Assembly (NCBI GenBank): GCA_018380885.1
Contig: JAGZSY010000010.1
Location: 1 to 64,000 of the forward strand
Direction: 5' to 3'
From: Enterocloster asparagiformis
GTDB lineage: Bacteria; Bacillota; Clostridia; Lachnospirales; Lachnospiraceae
Length of the DNA: 64,000 nucleotides
Shown: in pieces, positions 18,771 to 27,629 of the stretch
Numbering within the stretch: position 1 is the first letter of the stretch
Layout of the letters: each line of letters begins with the position of its first letter
Program-made: the position numbers and the translations under genes
The notes under the pieces: model-generated
The model's input: the letters and a program-made list of their open reading frames with translations, nothing else
Told to the model about the DNA's origin: nothing
Databases searched by the model: none

Positions 18771-20081
18771 TTATTTCTCAAACACGGTTTGACCGTCCAC
18801 CGGAGTCTGAAGGGCTTTGAGCGCTCTTCTCACCATGGATAGACGCAGTTTGTAGCTGTCTTTCTCACCCTGGGGCGGATCGCCAAGTGGGTAGGGTATG
18901 CCGACGCCCGGGATGATACGGTTGGCACCGATTGTCAGGGAGATAGGAACAACGGTTGCCATGTGGACTACAGGAAGTCCGTACTTCTCGATACCTTTAA
19001 CCATCGTTGCACCGCAACGAGTACAGGTCCCTCAGGTGGAGACGAGGATAACCCCGTCCACATGTTCGTCCACGAACATTTTTCCAATCTCGGCGCCGAA
19101 CTTGGCCGCGGATGCGGTGGCGGTTCCGGTTCCGGTAGTAGAGCAGAAGTAGTTGACGAGCTCACCGAACTCGCCCTCCCGCTCCAGCTCTCTCAGAGCG
19201 TCCAGGGGGACCACCACATTGGGGTCCGCGATGGCGAACTGGCGGTCATAGCCGCCGTGAATGGATGTGAAATCATTCGGTGATAGCCGGTCCATGCCGG
19301 TGATGTCGTACTTGCCCCATTTGGTGGCGTTGGACGATTCGATATGGTCGGGATTCCCCACCGGAATGATACCGCCGGAGGTAACCACGGCTATCTTGGC
19401 CTTCTTGATATCCGCAATGGGAGCGGCGGGTTCCACGCGGTCGAACTTTGGCATGGGCAGATCCGTCTCAAAGGGCTGGCCGGCCAGTTTTTTCACCAGC
19501 ATCTCCACCGCCCGCTCGGAACCTCTCTTCTCCGCAAAATAGTTGACGCGGATGCCCCGCTCAATGTAGCCTTCCTCCTTGGGTCCGGCGATCTCCTGGC
19601 CCTGGGCCAGCTTCTTCGTCAGAGCCGCCATCACGGGCAGCACCTTGGGCATACCTGCCGCGGAGTTGGGCGTTTCCACAATCAGCAGATCCTTGCGGAA
19701 CATATCCACGCCCGGGTTCTCCAGGTACATGCCGGTGAGCACCGGAATCTCCAGGCGCTCTTCAACCGCCTTACAGATGGTTCCGCAGGCCACTCCGTAG
19801 CGTCCGGCGTTAAATGCCGGGCCGGCGATAAATACGTCCGGCTCATACGCTTTCACCATCCCGATGATGGTCTCAGCGGCCTCTTCCAGATTTTCACCGA
19901 AATAGTTGTCGCCGCAGATCACGGTGGCGGCGATCTCATAATCGCTTCCCAGCGCAGCGCTCAGCCCTCTGCCCGGGCCCACGGCTCCGTCCCGGACTTC
20001 CGGCTTGTAATCGGCTTTTTCCTCTCCGCCTATGCCGGCGAAGAACTGGTTAATATAATGTACTACTTTATATTTCGCCAT
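18771..20081 (-). CDS. grdB: Glycine reductase selenoprotein B (Sec350)
   Basis: GrdB is the selenocysteine subunit of protein B, which activates glycine together with the GrdE fragments. The frame from ATG 20081 (GGAGAGG upstream) runs 349 codons to UGA at 19032-19034, which must be read as Sec350 in VSTUGTCTRCGATM. It then continues for 86 residues to TAA at 18771, giving 436 residues, the known GrdB length. Downstream of the UGA is a textbook SECIS hairpin. With GrdE next to it, this is the glycine enzyme rather than the sarcosine or betaine versions (GrdF, GrdH). Confidence 0.97.
19004..19034 (-). promoter_or_regulatory. SECIS element of grdB
   Basis: On the minus strand UGA (19034-19032) is followed after 11 nt by TCGTTGC-GGT-GCAACGA (19020-19004), a perfect 7-bp stem with a GGU loop. 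Spacing and loop match the bacterial SECIS bound by SelB. Confidence 0.9.
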
Positions 20082-20103
20082 TTTTCCTCTCCTTTACAGT
20101 TGT

Positions 20104-21390
20104 TTAGTATCCCTTGGCCGCCAGCTTGTTAAAGCCGTTGGCAATGGTGGAGGCAATGATAATCTGAAGCTCCGCCTCAAAGCTGCCGTCCGGATTCTTA
20201 CATCCGTCCCAGCCGCCGATCTGCATCTCGATGAAATCCTGGGTGCCGATCACCTTCTCCATGGCCGGGAATATCAGCGTGGCGTTACCCTGTCCGCAGG
20301 AGGACAGCGCATCCGCTTCCTCGCACACGTCCGCCAGGGACTGGCTCTTTCCGTCCTTGCCCGGGAACTCGTCGGTAATCAGAACCACCTTGGTCCCCGC
20401 CCGCTCCACCTTGCGGCAGTTCATCATCAGGTCCGTGTCCGGATTGCCGTAGCCCTCCTCGGTGATCAGCACACCGTCCAGGCCCATCCAGCTGCAGAGC
20501 TTGGCCACCATGTCGGAGTGGCGCTCCTTGTCCGCCAGGAACACGTTCTCATTGGTCAGGATCACTCCCATGAAATTGATGTCCTTGCCGTGGTGCTTGT
20601 AGCAATCCTCAATAACCGGGTTATGCAGATGATGGTAGGTGGTCACCTTATCGCAGGGTGCCACGCAGTTGCCGGAGACAATGGCGCCGTCCATGATTTC
20701 CGTGGGGTACATGAAGGTGGGGACGAACTGCTTGGCGTCCACGCCGTAGTAGTAGGTGTCGTGGAGCAGTCCCTGGGACTGGAGCATGTGGATGTAGCCC
20801 ACCTTGGGCAGGTCCGGATACTGGGCCGCCTGCTCAAAGATCGGCTTTGTCTCGAACTCCACCAGCTCATCCGGCTCCAGGCTGCGGGCGGTCTCGCCCA
20901 GATAAGCAGCCACCTTCAGTCCGGCCATGCGGGCCGCCTTCTCGTACACATGGGTCTCCAGCTCTCCCGCCGGCTCCACCACCACGCAGAGGTTACAGGT
21001 TTTGGAGAACGGGCAGTAGTCCGCCGCCGGGCCGCTCATGTCGATGACTCCCTCCTGGAAGCCCACGATTTTTCCCGCGGTCACAACGCAGCAGCCTTCC
21101 AGCGCATGGGTCCTTCCGCTTCCCACCGCAGGGCTTACCTTTCCGATCACGCCCGGAAAAATCTCCCCGCCGCTCACCTTGACCCTGGGCTCGATCACGT
21201 CCTTCACCGGCGTGATCCGCACCGACTCGCCGGGCCTGGCAATGTCCACATGGCAGCCGGCCAGCTTTTCGTCCTGCAGCACAAGAGCTTCCACTTCCTC
21301 TTTGCTGACATGGAGGACTCCGTCTTTCACGTAAGTCTTGTCGTCGAATCGGATATCTTTGATAAAGATTTTGCCCAATTCAAGCTTCAT
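20104..21390 (-). CDS. grdE: Glycine reductase proprotein GrdE
   Basis: GrdE is a proprotein that cleaves itself into two subunits of protein B, and the new N-terminus carries the pyruvoyl cofactor that binds glycine as a Schiff base. The cleavage site is clear: VSGNCVAPCDKVTTYHH, with N241-C242, the same cysteine number as in described GrdE proteins. Length is 428 residues. The CNLCVVVEP region and the C-terminal DGCKNPDGSFEAEL block are intact. ATG 21390 follows GGGAGG. It heads the grdE-grdB-transporter-regulator-trxB operon behind a promoter with two operator copies. Confidence 0.97.
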   Translation of the reverse strand: MKLELGKIFIKDIRFDDKTYVKDGVLHVSKEEVEALVLQDEKLAGCHVDIARPGESVRITPVKDVIEPRVKVSGGEIFPGVIGKVSPAVGSGRTHALEGCCVVTAGKIVGFQEGVIDMSGPAADYCPFSKTCNLCVVVEPAGELETHVYEKAARMAGLKVAAYLGETARSLEPDELVEFETKPIFEQAAQYPDLPKVGYIHMLQSQGLLHDTYYYGVDAKQFVPTFMYPTEIMDGAIVSGNCVAPCDKVTTYHHLHNPVIEDCYKHHGKDINFMGVILTNENVFLADKERHSDMVAKLCSWMGLDGVLITEEGYGNPDTDLMMNCRKVERAGTKVVLITDEFPGKDGKSQSLADVCEEADALSSCGQGNATLIFPAMEKVIGTQDFIEMQIGGWDGCKNPDGSFEAELQIIIASTIANGFNKLAAKGY

Positions 21391-21518
21391 TTGAAATACC
21401 TCCCACTTCTTAAAATTTGCCGTCGGGCCGCCCCTTTCATTCCACCCACTTGGACGGTCCCGACAGCATTGTTTGCTGCAAAGTTATGCGTTTTGTAATA
21501 ATTTCACAGAAATAATAA

Positions 21519-21532
21519 GTAATCGCGATAAC
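21519..21532. promoter_or_regulatory. Operator palindrome 1 at grdE
   Basis: GTAATCGCGATAAC, a near-perfect palindrome, lies exactly 10 nt downstream of the grdE -10 box, the same distance as at trxA and grdX. Confidence 0.75.
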
Positions 21533-21542
21533 TTATATGCAG

Positions 21543-21571
21543 AATATACCATATGTTATCGCGATTATCAA
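21543..21571 (-). promoter_or_regulatory. Predicted promoter of the grdE operon
   Basis: TTGATA (21566-21571) and TATATT (21543-21548) on the minus strand have a 17-bp spacer. One operator palindrome fills most of the spacer and another follows the -10 box. Confidence 0.75.
21555..21568. promoter_or_regulatory. Operator palindrome 2 at grdE
   Basis: GTTATCGCGATTAT lies between the -35 and -10 boxes and touches the -35 box. A bound repressor would directly exclude RNA polymerase. Confidence 0.75.
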
Positions 21572-21671
21572 TAGGGATTATGAAGTTTTTTGTTACTTTT
21601 CGTAGTTTTAATGATTTTCGTCAAATTGTTATATTTTTATCATTACTTTTGTACATTTTCACCAGCAGACA

Positions 21672-21713
21672 GTCCGGGGAAGCGCCGGGCAGATTCCGGC
21701 GGCTTCCCCGGAC
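21672..21713 (-). terminator. Strong hairpin downstream of the TetR gene
   Basis: The arms (21672-21688 and 21696-21713) form a 17-bp GC-rich stem with one bulged base, 11 nt after the TetR-family stop codon. It lacks a T run but is stable enough to limit read-through into grdE. Confidence 0.55.
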
Positions 21714-21724
21714 AGGCGGCAGAA

Positions 21725-22420
21725 TCATGGCCGCACGCTCTCCGGCCGGAAGTCCCGGGCATAAATCCGGGCGATCTCCTTGCTCTCGTTGATGTACTGG
21801 TCCACCAGCCCCTGTATTTTGTCCGGCTCTATGCCGTTCTCCTGCACGAATTTGAAATATCCCAGAAACAGCGTGCAGAGCACGTGGTTCAGCTTTTTGG
21901 CGTTCTCCTCCGTGATCTCGTTCTCCGCCACCAGGCGCTTGCAGATGAGAAAGTCGCGGTCATAATAGCCCGGTATCTCCAGCATCTCCTTGATCAGCGG
22001 GCTTACCAGCACAATGGTGTCCGGGAACATTTCATAGTATTCCTTCAGCGCCTCCCCCAGGTCCTTGTTGATATTGCGGTAGAAAATGCACTCAAAGGCC
22101 TCCGGCTTTTGAAACGCCTCCGTGGCGTAGGACTCCCAGATGCCAAAGTACATGTCCCAGATTCCCTTCCACTGCTTCTCCCTGCCGGACAGGTCCAGAA
22201 TGTACTCATTCAGCGCATCCAACTGGGCGTAAAACAACAGCTCGTCCAGGTTTTTAAAATACCGGTACATGCTGGCCGAGGAGCAGCCCAGCTCCGTGGC
22301 GATCCGTCGGATGCTGATGGCGCCCACGCCCTCCGATTCGATGATGCGGCTGGCCATGGCCACGTAATCCTTCCTGCTTAAGTCTTTAAAATAAGATGTT
22401 CCGCTGTTTTTCTTCATCAT
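21725..22420 (-). CDS. TetR-family regulator, candidate repressor of the grd regulon
   Basis: This 231-residue protein has the TetR helix-turn-helix at about residues 16-62, with IRRIATELGCSSASMYRYFKNLDELL as the recognition region, and a helical C-terminal ligand domain. It starts with two adjacent Met codons behind GAGGG. It is encoded upstream of grdE and downstream of grdX on the same strand. The palindrome GTAATCGCGATTAC at the surrounding promoters has the size and symmetry of a TetR operator. I infer that this protein binds it. The ligand is unknown. Confidence 0.9.
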   Translation of the reverse strand: MMKKNSGTSYFKDLSRKDYVAMASRIIESEGVGAISIRRIATELGCSSASMYRYFKNLDELLFYAQLDALNEYILDLSGREKQWKGIWDMYFGIWESYATEAFQKPEAFECIFYRNINKDLGEALKEYYEMFPDTIVLVSPLIKEMLEIPGYYDRDFLICKRLVAENEITEENAKKLNHVLCTLFLGYFKFVQENGIEPDKIQGLVDQYINESKEIARIYARDFRPESVRP

Positions 22421-22518
22421 ATATCCCTCGTCTCATATTTTTGCCGGGGCAGAGCGCCGGAGCCGTACCCGTCTGACTTCGGCGGCCGTCTGCGGATTAT
22501 TCCCCTCCCCGGCCGTGC

Positions 22519-22808
22519 TTTGAAAATTCGTTTCCGCCATCCGGCCGTAGGGATGAACGGGACCTTGCCCGGTCTCTCTTACGCCCCGCTCATCGGGGCC
22601 CTCCCCCGCAAAGCGTGACTAACGTCCGGCGGAAAGCAGCGCTCAAACGCGACTCAGGCAGTGTTTGAAAGCTGCTTTCCGTCAGATGTGCGCACCACAC
22701 GGCGGGAAATTTGATCCCCATGTGGCGGCGCGGCGGGCTGCGCTGACCGAATTAGAACCGGTTATGCCGCGGAGTTCGGCGCGCAGCCGGCAGGAATAAA
22801 TTTTCAAA
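22519..22808. mobile_element. MITE-like element between the TetR gene and grdX
   Basis: This gene-free 290-bp stretch begins with TTTGAAAATT (22519-22528) and ends with its inverse AATTTTCAAA (22799-22808); beyond the 10 exact bases the ends stay similar (TTTCC versus TTCC). Inside is a large hairpin: GGAAAGCAGC (22631-22640) pairs with GCTGCTTTCC (22671-22680) and TCAAAC with GTTTGA within it. No coding capacity is visible. I did not find a clear target-site duplication. A glycine riboswitch was considered here and not recognised. Confidence 0.4.
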
Positions 22809-22814
22809 CGCTCC

Positions 22815-23201
22815 CTAGAGCCTGGGGATGACGTTCTCAATCATGGACAAATCGATGGTCTTATAATCGTAGGCGACGGCTTCGTCGTACTCCGGCACCT
22901 TGTGGATCCTGTTCCACTTCTCAAAGGTCTCCAGGGCGTCCTCGATCAGGCACACGTCCCCCGTGTTGTCCCCGTCCACGGCCTCGTAGAGCAAAATGGT
23001 ACGGTAGGGCGTCTGGTTGGGCTTCAGGCTGGAGGCCTGGGGATGGGTCAGAAGCTTATGCTTTGTGTGGATCAGGTCCCTGGCTTTTTTCAGCACCTCC
23101 CCGTAGGTGCCCAGCAGTATAACCTCCCCCACTGAATTTTTCCATTTTTCCGCCGCCCGGTCGTTGTTTGTGACCAGGATGCACTTTGACAAATCATACA
23201 T
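22815..23201 (-). CDS. grdX: GrdX protein
   Basis: GrdX is a small protein of unknown function found with glycine reductase genes. This one has 128 residues and shows the family pattern: CILVTNNDRA at the start, GTYGEVLKKARDLIH, LLTHPQASSLKPNQTPYRTILL and a C-terminal aromatic segment. I chose ATG 23201, which has AGGAGGGG upstream, over an ATG 24 codons earlier that lies within the promoter. It is transcribed toward the TetR gene and carries its own promoter with a variant of the shared operator. Confidence 0.88.
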   Translation of the reverse strand: MYDLSKCILVTNNDRAAEKWKNSVGEVILLGTYGEVLKKARDLIHTKHKLLTHPQASSLKPNQTPYRTILLYEAVDGDNTGDVCLIEDALETFEKWNRIHKVPEYDEAVAYDYKTIDLSMIENVIPRL

Positions 23202-23220
23202 CGTATCCCCTCCTGTCAAT

Positions 23221-23234
23221 GTTATTAAGATAAC
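23221..23234. promoter_or_regulatory. Variant operator palindrome at grdX
   Basis: GTTATTAAGATAAC keeps the outer arms of the grd operator (GTTAT and ATAAC) with a changed centre. It is 10 nt downstream of the grdX -10 box, exactly as at trxA and grdE. Confidence 0.55.
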
Positions 23235-23244
23235 TTCTCCGCTT

Positions 23245-23273
23245 ATCTTACACCAAAATTTGGATTCCGTCAA
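23245..23273 (-). promoter_or_regulatory. Predicted promoter of grdX
   Basis: TTGACG (23268-23273) and TAAGAT (23245-23250) on the minus strand have a 17-bp spacer. Confidence 0.7.
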
Positions 23274-23358
23274 TTTGGAAGGTCGGAATCAGGGCCAGGC
23301 GCGAAGCTTCCCGCAATGGCGGCCCGCGCGCCAACAGAACCGGCGGACCCTGGCGCGC

Positions 23359-23394
23359 AAAAAGCTGCCGGCGGACGTTTGATCCACCGGCAGC
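23359..23394 (-). terminator. Terminator of the ribokinase-ECF operon
   Basis: On the minus strand GCTGCCGG and CCGGCAGC (23387-23394 and 23364-23371) form an 8-bp stem followed by TTTTT at 23363-23359, just after the last ATPase gene. Confidence 0.8.
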
Positions 23395-23427
23395 AAGCTG
23401 CTGTTTTTATTGCATTTCAGTCTGGCA

Positions 23428-24258
23428 CTATGCGTTTGCCCGCGGGCCGGCCGCCTTCCCTTCCCTGATGAAGCGGGCGACCGCGTCCAAATCCAGCCCC
23501 AGCTCTCCGGCGCCGATCCGTCCGGACAGCTCAACCACACAGGGCTGCTTCAGCTTTGCTTTCTCCATAATGTCCTTGTAGTAGAACACCTCCTCGGTCC
23601 TTCCGTCGGCCACGATCTTCTTGTTGCACATGATGATCAGGCGCTCAAAATTCTCCGCCACAAACTCCATGTCGTGGGTGATGGTGATCAGTGCCTTCCC
23701 CCTGGCAGTCAGCTCTTTAATCAGCCGCGACAGGCGCTCCAAGCCATCCAGATCCTGGCCTGCGGTGGGCTCGTCGAAAATCAGCACCTCGCAGCCGGAG
23801 GCGATCACGGAGGCGATGGTCACAAACTTGCGGACGGACAGCGGGAAATCGTAGGGGTTCTGGTCCAGGAATTTCTCCATGCCCGTGAGGGAGGCGGCGT
23901 CCATAATCCTCCGCTCCCGCTCCTCCTTGGACAGCTTCATGCGCTTGAGACCGTACTCGATTTCCTTATATACGCTGTTGTTGAAAATCTGGTCGTCCGG
24001 GTTCTGGAACACATAGCCCACGGTTCTGGCGATCTGCGCCGTGGTGTAATCCCTGGTGTTCTTTCCGTCCACAATGATGTCGCCGGAGGTGGGTTTGGTC
24101 AGACCGTTGAGCATTTTCACCGTGGTGGTCTTGCCCGCCCCGTTCTGCCCCACAATGGCGATGTTCTCCCCCTTTTCCAGATTAAAGGATACCCCGTCCA
24201 CGGCCACAAAGCCGTTCGGGTATGTAAATGACACATTTTTCACTTCAACTAAAGACAT
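23428..24258 (-). CDS. ECF transporter ATPase 2
   Basis: This is the second ABC ATPase of an energy-coupling factor importer, 276 residues. Walker A is GQNGAGKTT, the Q loop is VFQNPDDQIF as in EcfA proteins, and Walker B is EVLIFDEPTAGQD, followed by a switch histidine in ITHDMEF. The ABC signature is unusual: LSVRK stands where LSGGQ is expected, so one composite ATP site may be degenerate. It follows the first ATPase by 18 nt and ends at a strong terminator. Confidence 0.88.
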   Translation of the reverse strand: MSLVEVKNVSFTYPNGFVAVDGVSFNLEKGENIAIVGQNGAGKTTTVKMLNGLTKPTSGDIIVDGKNTRDYTTAQIARTVGYVFQNPDDQIFNNSVYKEIEYGLKRMKLSKEERERRIMDAASLTGMEKFLDQNPYDFPLSVRKFVTIASVIASGCEVLIFDEPTAGQDLDGLERLSRLIKELTARGKALITITHDMEFVAENFERLIIMCNKKIVADGRTEEVFYYKDIMEKAKLKQPCVVELSGRIGAGELGLDLDAVARFIREGKAAGPRANA

Positions 24259-24276
24259 AACAATCCCCTCTCCGGC

Positions 24277-25125
24277 TCAACGGCCCATATAATTGCGAAT
24301 CTGCGCCACCGCCTCATCGTTGGTGATAGGAAGCCCGCCTAAATCCACGCCCCGCTCCTTTAGTCCCAGACCGATGTTGGTGCACTGGGGCAGCCTGGTG
24401 TGGTATTTGGCGCAGTCCGGGTTGGTGATCACATCCCGCGGAGCGCCCTCCAGCACCACGCGCCCCTGGTCCAGCACAACAATGTGGTCGGAATACCGGG
24501 CGATCTGCTCCATCTTGTGCTCCACCAGCACGATCGTCCTGCCCATATCCTTCATCAGCTTGATCACCTCAAACACGTCGTCCGTGCTCTGGGGGTCCAA
24601 CTGCGACGTGGGCTCGTCGATCACCATGATGTCCTGCTCCATGATCAGGATGGCCGCCAGCGCGATGCGCTGCTGCTGGCCGCCGGACAGCTGATAGGGA
24701 TTGCGGTCCCTGAACTCCTCCGTCTTGGTCAGGCGCAGCACATCCTCCACCCGGCGCCGGATCACGTCGGGCTCCACGCCCATGTTCTCCAGGCCAAAGG
24801 CCAGCTCCTCAAACACCGTGTTGGCAATGCCGCTGATCTGGGTAAAGGGGTTCTGAAACACAAAGCCCACCTCAGTGGCCAGGCTTCCCAGATCCACCTC
24901 CGCGATATCCCTGCCGTTGATCAGCACCTGGCCCTCCAGATCGCCCTGGTAAAACTTGGGAATAAATCCGCGGATCACATTGCAAAGCGTGGTCTTTCCG
25001 CTGCCGTTTGCCCCGATGATGGAACAGAATTCTCCCTCCTTGATGCGCAGGGAAACGTCGTTCAGCGCGTTCTCCTCAGCGATCGGATAACGATATGTCA
25101 CATGATTGAGCACTACACGATCCAT
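24277..25125 (-). CDS. ECF transporter ATPase 1
   Basis: This 282-residue ABC ATPase has canonical motifs: Walker A GANGSGKTT, VFQNPFTQISG Q loop, signature LSGGQQQRIALA and Walker B IMVIDEPTSQLD. It pairs with the second ATPase gene downstream, and its start overlaps the end of the EcfT gene by 13 nt. The two would form the motor of one importer. Confidence 0.92.
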   Translation of the reverse strand: MDRVVLNHVTYRYPIAEENALNDVSLRIKEGEFCSIIGANGSGKTTLCNVIRGFIPKFYQGDLEGQVLINGRDIAEVDLGSLATEVGFVFQNPFTQISGIANTVFEELAFGLENMGVEPDVIRRRVEDVLRLTKTEEFRDRNPYQLSGGQQQRIALAAILIMEQDIMVIDEPTSQLDPQSTDDVFEVIKLMKDMGRTIVLVEHKMEQIARYSDHIVVLDQGRVVLEGAPRDVITNPDCAKYHTRLPQCTNIGLGLKERGVDLGGLPITNDEAVAQIRNYMGR

Positions 25126-25865
25126 GTTATAATCCTCCCTCCTACGGCGGCCGCCAGCATAATCATCAATACAACCCGGAGCGCTTTATCGGTTTTGGTG
25201 TCCGCCACCGTGTGCAGCCTGGTCTTTTTTCCCACTGCGGAAAATGCCCTCGCCTCCAGCGTGATGGCGCGCTCCTCAGCGCTGACAATGGAATTTAAAA
25301 TCAGCGGGCCGATGGTGGGGAAAAACGCCTTGGCGCGCACAAACAGATTGCTCTCCGTCTCAACGCCCCTGGAGCGCTGGGCGTCCATAATCACCGTCAT
25401 TTTCTTGGACATCTGCGGAATAATGTTGACCGTGGACATGATCACATAGGTGGCGGAAGGGGATACGCCCCTGTCCTCCAAGGCCACCACCAGCTTTCCC
25501 ACGTCCACCAGCTTAATCCCCAGCACAGCCGCCGTGCCCACGCCCATGATGCGGGTGCACAGGGTAATCGCGTTGTCGATCCCCTCCTGCTTGACGGAGA
25601 AAATCCAGAATTTCCAGAGCACCGTGTCCCCGGGCAAAAAAAGCGCCTGCATGACAAAGACCACCACGGAGATGAACACAATGGATTTCAGCCACATACC
25701 CACAAAGGCTCCTGCCTTACCCGCCATGGCCGCGATCACAATCATCGCTACGATCAGGACCGCCGTGTACCGGTAATCATAAAACAGGGAGGAGACCGCG
25801 ATAAACAGGCACAGATACAGCTGTGTAATCGGATTCAGATCCCGGATAAAATTCGTTCCTTCCAT
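25113..25865 (-). CDS. ECF transporter transmembrane protein EcfT
   Basis: EcfT links the two ATPases to the substrate-binding membrane protein. This 250-residue protein has about five membrane helices and carries the coupling segments with Ala-Arg-Ala/Gly patterns: DAQRSRGVE and ITLEARAFSAVG. The start ATG shares one base with the stop of the preceding S component (TAATG), showing tight coupling. Confidence 0.9.
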   Translation of the reverse strand: MEGTNFIRDLNPITQLYLCLFIAVSSLFYDYRYTAVLIVAMIVIAAMAGKAGAFVGMWLKSIVFISVVVFVMQALFLPGDTVLWKFWIFSVKQEGIDNAITLCTRIMGVGTAAVLGIKLVDVGKLVVALEDRGVSPSATYVIMSTVNIIPQMSKKMTVIMDAQRSRGVETESNLFVRAKAFFPTIGPLILNSIVSAEERAITLEARAFSAVGKKTRLHTVADTKTDKALRVVLMIMLAAAVGGRIITWIV

Positions 25866-26497
25866 TATTTTGCCACCTCCCCGCGCCTGGCCGCTTTGCG
25901 CCGTCTCGCGTCAATAAACACCCGTCCGTTGATAAACTTGTAGAGATACCTGCCCGACATGCCGCGGATCACCAGAAACGGGACCAGCACGGAGATAAAC
26001 TTATCCGGCAGTTCGCCCACCATCTGGGCCGCAAACTGGCCCACCCAGAAGGGCTGGCCGCTGGCAATGATCGTGGCCGCCAGAATGGACACGCCGCTGG
26101 TGCCGAAGCCGCCGAAGAATATGTACTTGATGACCACGGTGCCCACCACGGAGCAGAGCGCCACCACCAGGCCGGAAAGCACCATGCCGGGTACCGAGGT
26201 GAACAGGCCCTTTTTGGAAAAGAAGCCCACCACCATGCCCATCAGCCCGGCTAACAGCGCGTAGGGAAACAGCGTGGGGTCGCTGACCGCATTGATGGTG
26301 ATGCTCAGAAAGCCCGTCACCAGGGCCACCCACGGCCCGGCCAGCATACCCACCAGATACGTGCCGATGCTGTCCAGATAGAGCGGCAGCTTCAAGGCCA
26401 GCGCCAGGTTGCCGCAAATGAAATTAATCGCAATCGCTATGGGGATCAACAGGATCGCCAGCAGCGTAAAATCGTCTTTTATCTTTTTCTTAGCCAT
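25865..26497 (-). CDS. ECF transporter substrate-binding S component
   Basis: This hydrophobic 210-residue protein has six predicted helices and a basic C-terminal tail, as expected for an S component. The substrate cannot be read from the sequence alone. Its operon partners are a nucleoside hydrolase and a ribokinase, so a nucleoside or a nucleobase-ribose compound is the best guess. It is followed without a gap by EcfT and the two ATPases, a complete dedicated ECF system. Confidence 0.8.
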   Translation of the reverse strand: MAKKKIKDDFTLLAILLIPIAIAINFICGNLALALKLPLYLDSIGTYLVGMLAGPWVALVTGFLSITINAVSDPTLFPYALLAGLMGMVVGFFSKKGLFTSVPGMVLSGLVVALCSVVGTVVIKYIFFGGFGTSGVSILAATIIASGQPFWVGQFAAQMVGELPDKFISVLVPFLVIRGMSGRYLYKFINGRVFIDARRRKAARRGEVAK

Positions 26498-26637
26498 AAC
26501 CTATACCCTCTCCTAATTTTGATTCCCGCGGCGGGCCGGAGCCTGATTCTCCCGGCTCAGACAGCCACCCGCGAAAAGCCCTCTCCCAGCGGGGCCTGCC
26601 CTGTGATCTCAGGCGTACCGCCGCGGAGTATGTGATA

Positions 26638-27612
26638 TCACCGGAATTCCCGGTCCAGCATCGCCTTGATCTCCTGCCCGTACTCAGGGAACTGCGTCAG
26701 GTAAAACACGTCGAAAAACCGTCTGGCGTCTGCGTCCACCGCCACCTTGCAGTTCACCGGCATATCCGGATACCGCTTGGAGCGGTACACCACGGACATG
26801 CCCTCGCATCTGCCCTCCGTCTCGATCTCCACGTGGGCGTCCTCCAGGGTGAGTATCTCCGGGTCGATCAGGTAGCCCGCCACCAGCGGATCGCAGAGCT
26901 GGCAGCCCATCACCCGGTTGATCTCCCAGCGCCGGTCCGTGTACCTGCGGGTGATCTTGTGGATGAACCGTGAAACAGGCGTCCCGATCAGGTAGAGCAG
27001 CTCCCGCATGGCCGGCGTCATGTAGACCTTGCCGGTGGCGTCCAGCCCCACCATCACAATCTCCTTAAAACCGGCCCGGAACACCTCCTTGGCCGCCTGG
27101 GGATCGTGGAAAAAATTAAATTCCGCCACCGGGGACATGTTCCCGCCGTGCTCCGCTCCGCCCATGATGACCAGCCGCCGGATATTCCCGGCAAACTCCG
27201 GGTCCCTGCGCACCGCCAGGGCCGCGTTGGTCAGAGGGCCGATGAGCACCAGGGTCAGCTCCCCGGGCTGCTGGGCGGCCCTGCGAACCAGAAAGTCCAC
27301 CGCCGGCTCCCGCTCTGCGGTCCGCCTCTGCGGCCGCACGTCCACTTCGCCCAGCCCGTCGCTGCCGTGGAAATCGTCGCTGTAGGCGGTTTCCTTTCCC
27401 AGCGGGGCGTCCGCCCCCCGGTAAACCGGAATGTCCTCGGCCCGGCACAGCTCCAGAATGGAAAGCGCGTTGTCCGTCACCCGGTCAATGCCCACGTTTC
27501 CGTCCACCGTGGTCAGGGCTTCAATCTGCAGCCGGTCCGCTGCCTTCACCGCCAGCAGAATGGCCATGGCGTCGTCCACGCCAGGGTCTGTGTCAATGAT
27601 AATTCGCTCCAT
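26638..27612 (-). CDS. Inosine/uridine-preferring nucleoside hydrolase
   Basis: The enzyme cleaves ribonucleosides to base and ribose. It has 324 residues and the family's Ca2+-binding DTDPGVDDAM motif at residues 7-16, plus a conserved NFFHDPQAA segment that completes the active site. ATG 27612 follows CAGGAGG. Ribokinase is 17 nt upstream and an ECF importer downstream, so the operon likely imports nucleosides, splits them and phosphorylates the ribose. Confidence 0.93.
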   Translation of the reverse strand: MERIIIDTDPGVDDAMAILLAVKAADRLQIEALTTVDGNVGIDRVTDNALSILELCRAEDIPVYRGADAPLGKETAYSDDFHGSDGLGEVDVRPQRRTAEREPAVDFLVRRAAQQPGELTLVLIGPLTNAALAVRRDPEFAGNIRRLVIMGGAEHGGNMSPVAEFNFFHDPQAAKEVFRAGFKEIVMVGLDATGKVYMTPAMRELLYLIGTPVSRFIHKITRRYTDRRWEINRVMGCQLCDPLVAGYLIDPEILTLEDAHVEIETEGRCEGMSVVYRSKRYPDMPVNCKVAVDADARRFFDVFYLTQFPEYGQEIKAMLDREFR

Positions 27613-27629
27613 CGCTTACCTCCTGTTCT

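Noticed and set aside
18771..19004. A separate small gene between the transporter and grdB
   Set aside because: It is the C-terminal part of grdB after the selenocysteine codon.
22421..22814. Possible glycine riboswitch upstream of the TetR and grdE genes
   Set aside because: I could not find the conserved paired core sequences or a tandem aptamer on either strand; the region is better explained as a MITE-like element.
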